64,000 nucleotides of DNA from assembly GCA_029844215.1 (NCBI GenBank), contig CM056723.1:1696980-1760979 (forward strand), in the 5' to 3' direction. Position numbers and translations under genes: made by a program. Of this stretch, positions 55,911 through 64,000 are shown in pieces (positions within the stretch are counted from its first letter, which is position 1; every line of letters begins with the position of its first letter). The stretch comes from Przewalskia tangutica (lineage: Eukaryota > Streptophyta > Magnoliopsida > Solanales > Solanaceae). Under the pieces are notes generated by a model. It was not told the DNA's origin and did not search any database. It saw only the letters and a program-made list of their open reading frames with translations.

Positions 55911-56892
55911 GTAATTCTTTCATGAAAAGCTGCATATTAATGCATGAATCACTTTGCAAGTTTTGGGACACGGGGATGAATGACATGCCATAATAATAGT
56001 ATAATATTAAATTATGAGATTGAAGCTTAGTAGTTGTTGCAAGTCTAGAAAGCTATCTGATTTCATTGGGTTCATTCTGCCTCCTTCCATTGTTAATTTA
56101 CTTCTGCAAGCGGAATAGGATTTAAGAAACTGTTTAATTTTCAATATCATGTTTGCTTGCGGGCTTCTGGGAACCACATCAGTATCCAATCTCTGCAGGG
56201 TTTGGGTTCCCTTCACCTTTCAGTTGCAGCGACATAATAACTTTATCACTATTTCCTACTTCAAATATCGAGAACAGAATAATCTAATTCTAATGATCAT
56301 CCTCACTTTCCATCATCGCCAGCAATACAGTCTTAATCATGCAGCCTTGTTTACCTCAATCGAAGGCATTTCTTCATCTTTTTTGAAGAATGCAGCTATT
56401 TTCATTCTTATCCTAACCCAGTTCATCCAAACTGAAACAACCTGCTATATTAAGATCCTCCAGAAATATACTTGTTGAACTCTCCGGAAAGATTACTCAA
56501 AAAAAAATAACATTTCCATTCTCAAAATAAGAATGAATGTGTACCGATACCTCAAAGAAATATCATCTGCCTTTCAATACAGCTAATATCAGATTCAAGA
56601 CCTTTGAGAGTTATCCTCATTTACATAAACATCATTAGGATAGCTGCAACTGAGGCAATTCACAGATACTGTCTCCAAATCTTACTCTCTTTTGAGCAAA
56701 GTCCACACCACTGAAGTTGTCAGACTTGTCCGTGGGATTAATGCGAAAAATATTGCTCCATCTTTTGGGAAACAGATCATTTAATAGGAATATAAGAGTG
56801 GATAATGTCTATGAAATTGTTTGCTAGATTCATTTGTTTGCTTGGCATAACTTGGTAATAGCTTGGCTGAACTTGTGAGCTCCTTTCTGTTG
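55911..56892 (+). other. SLU7 intron
   Basis: About 980 bp, no ORF with a recognisable domain. The 56149-56478 ORF is chance. The expected acceptor AG before 56893 reads TTG. Confidence 0.55.
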
Positions 56893-57109
56893 GAGATGAC
56901 TATCCCTAGGAGCAAATATGAAGAGGATGTTTACATCAATAACCACACCGCAATTTGGGGTTCATGGTGGAAGGAACACCAGTGGGGTTACAAATGCTGC
57001 AAACAAACGATCAGACACAGCTATTGTGCAGGTGCTACTGGCATTGAAGCAGCTGAAGCTTCTGCTGATCTTATGAAGGCAAATATTGCTCGCAAAGAGT
57101 CTGCTGAAG
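56893..57109 (+). pseudogene. SLU7 late exon
   Basis: IPRSKYEEDVYINNHTAIWGSWWKEHQWGYKCC...GIEAAEASADLMKANIARKES, the conserved region upstream of the C-terminus. Open and followed by GTTAAT. Confidence 0.88.
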
Positions 57110-58288
57110 GTTAATGTTCTTCTGAAGGTTACTCCCTCTCGTGAAAAAAATAGTATTTGCGCTTTAATCATACTGATGATCCATTTTCCTGATAACCAAG
57201 CTTGCACAATTCTTTGTAGTTTGCTTTTAGATTTTATGTGGATCACCCGATGGAAAGGGACACCATCATAATACTTATTTAAGTTACCTTACCTTTCTAA
57301 AAAAATATACTTTCATAAGTTACTTTCCTCTGCAAAAAAAGAAAAAAAGCACATTGTGAACTCTACATCATCCTCAACATAGTACTAAATGATACCATAT
57401 ACTCTCTTCTTAGAGCACAGTCTTGTTGTCATACCAGTACAGCAGAATGAAAATAGTACTTGAGGCTCTAGTTTCATGCGGTCTACAGGAGGGGGTTAAA
57501 CTAGCATGAAAACAGGCCATACTTTCTCTCACTTCCGTTATTTTTTAATACCGTTGTTTGCCTATGCTTTTGCTTAGACGGCAAAGGTTTTAGTTGGACT
57601 TAAAAATCTGATGTATTAGTCATATCTAGGGCTGGCCAGTGGGCCGGGCCTAGTGGGATCAGGATGGGCGGGGTCGGGACGGAGAGGAGTGGCGGGTCGG
57701 GCTGAGGCGGGACAAGCGGGACGATACCGTGTTCCGTCCCGGTACCGGTGGGCAGTGGGTCGGGTCGGGCTGGACAGTTTTTTTAAAAAAATTTCCACTA
57801 AATTAAAAATACTAACATATAGTCATATATATTTTAATATTTATAAACTAAATAATTGAACAAAGACAAGAAGAGTGTAAAAAAAAACATCCCAAGGCTG
57901 TTTTTGTGCCTCTTATATTATTAATTATTTCATTGAAATATACAAGATTCAGAATTACAACATTGTAGTGTACTGTTGTTTTGTTGAAATTTTTTTGCAA
58001 AAGACATAGAAAAAAATACTAAAATTGCAATGAAATAAATTACCAATTTGAAAATACCTTTTCTAGTTTCTTTATAATTTCGTGTGGCTCTTCGGTTGGA
58101 ATTGGTATATCTTGGTCAAATTGTTCCACGTCGCTACTCATGCCTTCAGATAAGATGTTCGTTGTAGTTTTCGTCTTCTTCGTTAATCTCTGGTTGTGCG
58201 CATTCGCCCGCTCATTCGTATCGATCTCGAATAGTACCGCCGTCTCAGTGTCTCCGACTAATGAGTGTCTGTGCTCTCTATTTGAAAT

Positions 58289-58740
58289 CTACGTGAAAAA
58301 GCGTTTTCGAAGCGATTGATGGCGGCAGATGTTCAAAACATCTCGGACCATCATTGAAAGTGTCGGAAATGTCTTCTCATTCTGCATCCAATATTTCAGC
58401 AAGTCTTCCTTTCCGTCTTGATTGACAACTGCTTGGTAAAGTAAAGTACCCTGCAAAACAAAAACATCGAACTCGCTAATTTGGTTAGCAGTGCTACCAC
58501 CGCACATTCTATTTCTGAGGCTTTCAATACTAGCCGCAGAAATAACATATTTTTTAGCGGCTGTGTTGAAGTAGAAGAAGATGGTACGAAAGTCGGTTGG
58601 TTGCTGGCACTTTCTTGCTGGTAATGCCGATATACTTTTTTGCATTCATCTTCTACGCTAGCCAACACTTCTTCTAGCGTTTGTTCAATAGGTGGTGGGA
58701 CATTTAAATTTTTGGGAGTTGGAGGTGGTAGTACGTCCAT
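58289..58740 (-). pseudogene. hAT transposase C-terminal region
   Basis: 58396-58740 starts DVLPPPTPKNLNVPPPIEQTLEEV, an inter-domain stretch. 58289-58645 in another frame has NQISEFDVFVLQGTLLYQ, KEDLLKYWMQNEKTFPTLSMMVRDVLN, the hATC dimerisation domain, but shifts before its second half. Confidence 0.82.
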
Positions 58741-59124
58741 ACAGTTATAAATATTTTCAATAAGACTTTTACAACCGTCTACTTTAATAGTCGGGTTTAA
58801 TACAGCACCAATAAAATAAATAGAGGGAATAGGAATAAAATATTTTTTTTATTTTCATAAACATTTTTTTAATAGCTGTCTTATAAGCAGGTTTTTCCAT
58901 ATATTCTTTAAGCAGTAAAAATATTATAGCTATATAAAACAACATAGTTGAAATAGTAGGATAATATATAGTAGAAAATTATTTTGTTGCTCGATGAAAA
59001 TTCTCTAGAAATACAATAAGTTCTTTAATTTTGTCTCAATCGTTATCTACAATCATATCAGTTGAATTTTGATTATGGGCGTTAAAAAATAAAGTGATAG
59101 GTTTTCTATAATCATAAGCAACAA

Positions 59125-60006
59125 CTAGTTGGTCATATAAAGAATTTCACCTAGTGGTACTTCTTCGGGAATTTTTCTATAAGATAGTCCACAATCGTGA
59201 CAAGTTTTTTTATAATCTTTTCTCCGTTGGATTGTATTATTTTTAAAAATAAAGTTTATAACAAATTGTATTTTTTCAAGAATATCTTGAAAAAGTGAAA
59301 GACCATCCTTTACAACTAAATTATAAATATGGCACGTACATTTGATATGATTTTTTTTTAGAAAAGACGGAGTTAAAACTTCTTTTAAAACATAAATAGC
59401 AGCATTGTTAGAAGATGCATTATCTAATGTAATACTCATAACTTTATTAGTTATTCCGTAATAATCGCAGACTAAATAAATATTTTCTGAAATAAACTCA
59501 CCAGTGTGCCTACTATCTATATATCTATATGCTAAAATACGTTTTTGCATAGACCATTTATAATCTATCCAATGACAGGTTATCGTTAAATAATCATGGC
59601 CGTTAGTACTACGACCTATATCAGTTAGAGCGACCTTGCCATTAAAATGATATAATGCATAACGTAAATACTGTTGATATTCATGTGCAAATTTAAATAC
59701 ATCTCTCTTAACAGTTGATCTAGAAAAACCTTTATAAGCAGGATTATACATATCTCTAATATAATGAATAAAACCAGGAGATTCAGGAAATGAAAAAGGC
59801 AAACCCTCCACAGCAACTAATTTTGTTAGTGCTTCCCTATCTTTATGTTTATCGTATTTGGGGCCTACAACTCCCCCCGTCATAGGGTTAATTTGACATT
59901 GTACTTTGTCCGGGACAGTATGTGAACCTTGTCCCGATTGAGAGGCCTCTTGCTCACCATCTTTTTCAATAATGTATTGGGCATGCAAGACTATGTGTTT
60001 TTGCAA
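59125..60006 (-). pseudogene. hAT transposase catalytic region
   Basis: 293-aa frame following the BED finger. It contains FSRSTVKRDVFKFAHEYQQYLR, a first-Asp block LTDIGRSTNGHDYLTITCHWID, SITLDNASSNNAAI with the second Asp, and IKCTCHIYNLVVKDGL, the C-x-C-H motif before the insertion domain. This is the RNase-H-like DDE core of plant hAT transposases. It ends at a stop near 59125. The Glu-bearing part would be downstream (58750-59120), where no long frame survives. Confidence 0.87.
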
Positions 60007-60017
60007 TAGGTGTCTTG

Positions 60018-60443
60018 CTAAACCCCCGTCCCACCATGACCTTGTCCAGTTTTAAAAGTATAAACAACTTTACAAGTTTTACATATAGCTACTTGATTTG
60101 GTACGTCCCTGTGAAAATATTTCCATACAGCTGATTTTAATGGTCGTTTTGCCGGACCTCGTCTCATACTAGGGGGAATATGAGGTATTTCACTAGTGGG
60201 TGTATCATCATCTACATTAGTGGGTGTATCATCATCTAGAGTGGCATCTAAATCAAAGTCTTCTTCATTTTGAGAAAATACATGATCTTCAAGATCATAT
60301 GGTATTTCAGGAAACTGTTCATGATCAATAAAATCATCTTGTCTAGGAGTAGGACTATGAATACTAGAAGAAGTACCCTTGCCCTTATTACTCCTACTAG
60401 AAGAAGTCTTACCCTTACCCAACATACTTCTTAATCCTTTCAT
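60018..60443 (-). pseudogene. hAT transposase N-terminus with BED zinc finger
   Basis: 141 aa. A basic, Ser-rich start, an acidic middle (LDATLDDDTPTNVDDD), then SAVWKYFHRD and CKTC of a BED finger. A single-base shift in the GGGGG run near 60028 moves the ...ARHLLQKHIV histidine part into the next frame, so the finger is split between this and the following ORF. Confidence 0.83.
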
Positions 60444-61382
60444 TTTAATTATGGTAATAAATAGTTAAAGGCTTAAAGATAATGAAATTAAATGTGCTAA
60501 ATGAAATAAAGACAATAATAATTTAATGAGAGAACGAATGTACCAAACGGCGACGTAGAGTCGACTTGTAATCGAGAGGTTGAAAATTGAAATTTTGCTC
60601 GATAGATAATCCTCAAGCTAGTTGTCAACTTCACTCCCAATTCCCAAATTAATAAATAGATTGAATATGTAGTAGACAATGTTGTATAGAGATTGATTGA
60701 TTGAGAGATTAGAGAGATAAGAGATTGTAGGAAGATTTGTGAGAAATAAGAAGAGAAAATGAGGTATTTATAGTTGAAAAATTGGGTTAAAGTGTAAATA
60801 TAATAACTTAGGGGTTAAAAATAAATATAAAGGGGGTAGGGGGTTGGGGGAGGCAAAAAATGGCCGTTGCAAAACGGCCAAAATGTACAATGACCGTTAT
60901 TGCAACGGTTATTTTTGCAATTGGCTGGGTTTCGGGCGGGACCGGGAAGGGACGCGGGACGGGTCGGGTCATCGCGGGACCGGGTCACCATACTATGTCC
61001 CGTCGCGGTTCGAGGCCCGCTACCGTTAATTTTTTTTAAAATTATTCGGGACCGGGTGCCGGCCCGGCCCACTGTCCATGCCTAGTCATATCTGCCTATT
61101 TATGATTGATGCACAATTGATAAGTTTTGGAATTTCTCTGGGTGATGATTCTGAGAGTTTTATCATTAAACAATAGAAAGGAATTTGTGCTTTGTTTAAA
61201 GCAATTAGTTTAATCTCTTCTAACAATGCTATTATTATTGTTTTTATTTTTTTCTAATAGTCGCTACTATAAATGTAGTCAGTCAACCGTTTAATCTCCT
61301 TGGTTTTCATGCTAAAAGAAAACTCAACCTATAATGGGTAGAGGAAGTAGCGGCTTTGTTTTCTTACTGAAGGAAATGAAAG

Positions 61383-61534
61383 AGCTAATTATACTAATAA
61401 CAACATACCCAGTAAAATCTCATAACGTGTGGTCTGGAGAGGGTAGAGCGTACGCAGACCTTACCTCTACCTTGGTAAGTAGAGTGGTTGTTTCCGAGAG
61501 ACCCTCGGCTCAAGACATAGCTAATTATACTAAT
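61383..61534 (-). mobile_element. 120-bp TS-type SINE with perfect 16-bp duplication (61399-61518)
   Basis: The body reads AACAACATACCCAGT..., GGTCTGGAGAGGGTAG, GTACGCAGACCTTACCTCTACC, GAGACCCTCGGCTC on +, i.e. the TS 3' body on the minus strand. It is flanked by AGCTAATTATACTAAT at 61383-61398 and 61519-61534. The tRNA-like head with A and B boxes is missing. Confidence 0.9.
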
Positions 61535-62357
61535 GTGAGTGAAATATTTTCAAAGATAAGATTAGTGTGTCGTAAGACTCTTTGGCCCTTCCTTTTGTAT
61601 GTGTTTGAATCACATGGAAGGAAGTTGTCTTGAAAGACCTACAATCAATGCAGACTTAGAGTTGGCGAACAATAGGACATAATGGGAAAAGGCTTGTATA
61701 TGCGATACCAACTAGTTTGGAATATTTTTAACGTTGTAATTTTTATTTTTTTATTTATTATTTTATATGATGTTGGCTTGAGATGAATTAAAGAGGGGAA
61801 ACATTGTCAGTGAGAATTCATATACTTGAGCACAACTTGTTTGGGACGGAGACAGTTGTTTTGTGTGTTTGAAATCTATGCTCAGGATTAAGATGTTAGT
61901 GTTTAGGGTCTTTTTACCTATACAGAGCATCTTTATTTCGTAAAGACTTCTGAAATTTTGCCTGTTCTCTTTGAATTTTCGTCAAGAATTTGGTTATACT
62001 GGAATTAGCAACCTTCTACAGTTTTTCTTGGTTCAATGTAATAGTAGACCTTGATTTAAGGAGTTATTTTTTCTTCCGTTTGTTCAATCACCTTCTTTAT
62101 TCAGTGTGTTATAAATTTACAAGCTACTGGGAGGGAATTGTGTGTATGACGAGATTGTCTGTGCACTTTCTGATTTCCTAGCTTTTCTAAGATTCAAATG
62201 TGTAGCCATATTCTCCCACTGGCATGAAACCCCATATTTGACAATATGGTTTTTTTGTTCTTGCGTGTTTATTTGTAGGTATACTTGTATGCCGTGTAGC
62301 CATCTGTCTTAAACACTTAATATTTATTTTCTTTTCATCAATATGTGATCATTCTAG

Positions 62358-62456
62358 ATACGCCCGGTTGAGGAGAGGAGGCTTGCTACTTGGGGAACTG
62401 AAGTGCCTAACGATTTGGTTCTGGACCAGCAAAAGCCGGCTGAAGCTCTTAAAAAG
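62358..62456 (+). pseudogene. SLU7 exon
   Basis: RPVEERRLATWGTEVPNDLV...PAEALKK, bounded by CTAG and GTATCC. Open. Confidence 0.85.
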
Positions 62457-62507
62457 GTATCCCCTTTAACCTGTTCTTGGTGCTTTTGGAGCCACTCTTC
62501 TTGCACT

Positions 62508-62556
62508 GTCTCCTTTACAACAACAACAACATACCCAGTGTAAACGTCTCCTTTAC
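62508..62556 (-). mobile_element. 27-bp TS-type SINE tail with 11-bp duplication (62519-62545)
   Basis: AACAACAACAACATACCCAG... (27 bp) between perfect copies of GTCTCCTTTAC at 62508-62518 and 62546-62556, inside a SLU7 intron. Only the (TTG)n tail and about 15 bp of body inserted. Confidence 0.85.
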
Positions 62557-62777
62557 TTTTGGAAATAAAATATCTTTTTCTTATTTGGGGGGAAGGGTCG
62601 AGAGTTCATGTGCACAGAGAATTATAGTGGAAGGGAAAAAAAAGGGGGTGTAGGGGAGGAAGATAGCCCGACTGAATTCATCTTTTAATAGTAATGCGTA
62701 TACTCAGTTGGCTCTAGCTCACATCTATATCTGGATGCTCTAACATGATCTTAAATTTGGATTTTTTGTCCGAGCAG

Positions 62778-63004
62778 GAGGATGAAAAGAGGAGAAGAGA
62801 GGGATGAAAGGAAGAGGAAATATAATGTGAAGTACAATGACGAGGTACATTTAAATCTCTGCTTTTTCTTTTCCACTCTATTCTGTATCTTTTTTTCCGG
62901 CTCTTTTACCACATTTGTCTTTGTAGGTTACGCCGGAAGAAATGGAGGCTTATAGAATGAAAAAGGTTCTCCATGACGATCCAATGGAGGACTTCTTGCA
63001 CTGA
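62778..63004 (+). pseudogene. SLU7 last two exons
   Basis: 62778-62844 (EDEKRRRE..., then after a 2-nt loss DERKRKYNVKYNDE) and 62927-63004 (VTPEEMEAYRMKKVLHDDPM..., stop TGA). The introns have GT-AG ends. Confidence 0.87.
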
Positions 63005-64000
63005 GTTATGAATGTGGCAGAATCATTCCCGAGTCGCACAAGTGGAAAGTCCTTTGCTCTTTAAGTAGCACTTGTCAACACATTCATATAGGTGAATTGT
63101 ACCAGTTGAATGAAAGGTTAATTCTGAGTTCTATCGTTGTCGTTTCTGTGATTTGGTTGCAATGTTTGTAAAATACTCCTCTCGAACACCACCCACAGGG
63201 AAAATAAGAGATACATGTGAGGAACTCTTTGGATGATTGACACTTCGGCTTGCTTGTATGTGTATACTGCCTGCTTAAACGCACTAGGTTTGTAACAAGT
63301 TGTGGTTTTGAGAGTTCATATTTGAGCTTGTTGTATTTATCCCTTTTATAGCATAATATTGAATATGGAGCTTAACATCTGTTGAATTACTGAGTGGTGT
63401 TTCCTCAGAACAAGTTGCAGCTTCCATATGTACTGTTGTTTATCAGTAGGTTATGTTATTAACTTGCTTTTGATTATCTAAGCAATTGTATGCAATCAGT
63501 TTCAAGAGAATGTTAGAATGAAATGGATTCAGATGAAGCAAAATGAACAGTGAGTGTTTTGCGGGCATCCGAGAAGAAAAGAGAGTGAAATTCATCTAGT
63601 TGATATGAACGAGTTTGGGAGTGGTTTTTGTTGTAGTATGCTTTTGTGTCAATGAATGAATGTTGACACCTTTTCATATTTAACTCTTTAATCCCAACAT
63701 TTTCACTTTTTTGGTCCTTATTTATTTGTGCAATATTTGAATCTTGATCATTCAAATTTTAGTTTGTAATCAAATGTGTTCATTTTTGCCTTCACAATCA
63801 CTTTGAATAGATTTGATTGATTGAGACTGATAGTAAAATTTTAATATTATCAAGTGATATATATTCAAGATCCGCAAAGAAAACACTTCATTACTACTCC
63901 ATCCACCGACATTCGTTACTGTCAACTACTCATAATTATTATTCTCAAATCTCAACCACAATTAGCATCAACACAATCAATTGCCACTATTGACGATCAT
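63005..64000. other. Downstream of SLU7, nothing further recognised
   Basis: Probable 3' untranslated region, then AT-rich intergenic sequence. Short ORFs at 63084-63284 and 63513-63755 have no domain. Confidence 0.45.

Larger units (their letters stand above)
57619..61092 (-). mobile_element. hAT transposon in a SLU7 intron (57627-61084)
   Basis: 3,458 bp flanked by perfect 8-bp duplications GTCATATC (57619-57626, 61085-61092). Ends TAGGGCTGGCCAGTGGGCCGGG and CCCGGCCCACTGTCCATGCCTA pair as imperfect inverted repeats. Subterminal 150-180 bp at both ends are very GC-rich with CGGGAC/GTCCCG repeats (57640-57775, 60905-61070). The transposase is on the minus strand in three broken frames. A TATA-like TATAAATA lies near 60767 (minus). 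The intact 8-bp duplication suggests an insertion younger than much of the pseudogene decay. Confidence 0.93.
50400..63004 (+). pseudogene. SLU7: SLU7-like pre-mRNA splicing factor, unprocessed pseudogene
   Basis: Exon remnants in correct order, with splice-like boundaries, match plant SLU7, a zinc-knuckle second-step splicing factor of the nucleus. Pieces: 50680-50830, about 50893-50933, 51162-51205 plus 54912-55200 (split by a retroelement), 55424-55514, 55611-55910, 56893-57109, 62358-62456, 62778-62844 and 62927-63004. Lesions include a shift after GLAPAE (about 50762), TGA at 50928, a deletion in the zinc-knuckle exon giving TAA (51191-51193), shifts near 54996, 55110 and 55174, TAA after SMRGKL (55523), a lost acceptor before 56893, and a 2-nt loss giving TGA at 62805. 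The C-terminal end (VTPEEMEAYRMKKVLHDDPM, stop 63002-63004) is intact. Introns show that it is a duplicated gene or the decayed locus itself, not a retrocopy. Confidence 0.9.

Noticed and set aside
56149..56478. 109-aa ORF
   Set aside because: Sits in a SLU7 intron, hydrophobic random text with no family resemblance.
1..64000. CRISPR array, rRNA, prokaryotic operon or plant pararetrovirus
   Set aside because: No regularly spaced short repeats, no rRNA motifs, introns and LTR elements show plant nuclear DNA, and every RT present fits copia, gypsy or LINE context.

Overview
The window is nuclear DNA of a flowering plant and is almost entirely transposable elements. Four 3'-terminal fragments of a TS-type SINE, a family I know from tobacco and other Solanaceae, make a nightshade relative the best guess. 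Several Solanaceae-style MITE and hAT ends agree with this. I cannot name the species. Only two host loci are visible: an apparently intact R2R3-MYB gene (14114-15415, + strand) and an intron-bearing but broken copy of the splicing factor gene SLU7 (about 50.4-63.0 kb, + strand).

Layout. 170-12306: Ty1/copia element I, minus strand, with 1.1-1.5 kb LTRs. It is interrupted by an Ogre/Tat-like solo LTR in integrase (4042-6112) and by a gypsy solo LTR in its leader (8482-9706). 12307-15415: a 50-bp SINE tail, then the MYB gene and its upstream region. 15633-22013: a tRNA-type SINE, half of a hAT element, a possible NLR scrap, a copia LTR relic, a CACTA end, a second SINE and a Stowaway-type MITE. 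22578-31509: copia element II copy 1, minus strand. It is broken by a gypsy solo LTR (25299-26841), by an internal deletion, and by a head-to-head pair of gypsy 5' halves (27233-31076). 31605-33905: a 5'-truncated L1-type LINE. 35901-36567: a non-autonomous hAT. 36610-41592: copia element III, structurally complete, minus strand. 42763-49442: copia element II copy 2, minus strand. 49443-63004: the SLU7 pseudogene. It carries a MITE in its first intron, copia element IV inside a coding exon (51206-54911, + strand), a 3.46-kb hAT element in a late intron (57627-61084), and two short SINE tails.

The insertions can be ordered because most have readable target-site duplications: TGGAT, ATTTT, GTCTC, ATAGT, the 8-bp GTCATATC, and 11-18 bp for the SINE tails. 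The solo LTRs postdate the copia elements they split. All retroelement polyproteins carry stops or frameshifts, and several catalytic residues are lost.

The most unusual signal is a set of GC-rich 14-bp palindromes of the form GGCRCC-NN-GGYGCC. They lie upstream of the probable TATA box in LTRs of two unrelated superfamilies, copia II and a gypsy family. The second is a graded series of 5'-truncated SINE tails (120, 94, 50 and 27 bp), three with perfect target-site duplications. I saw no CRISPR array, rRNA, functional tRNA gene or defence/toxin system.
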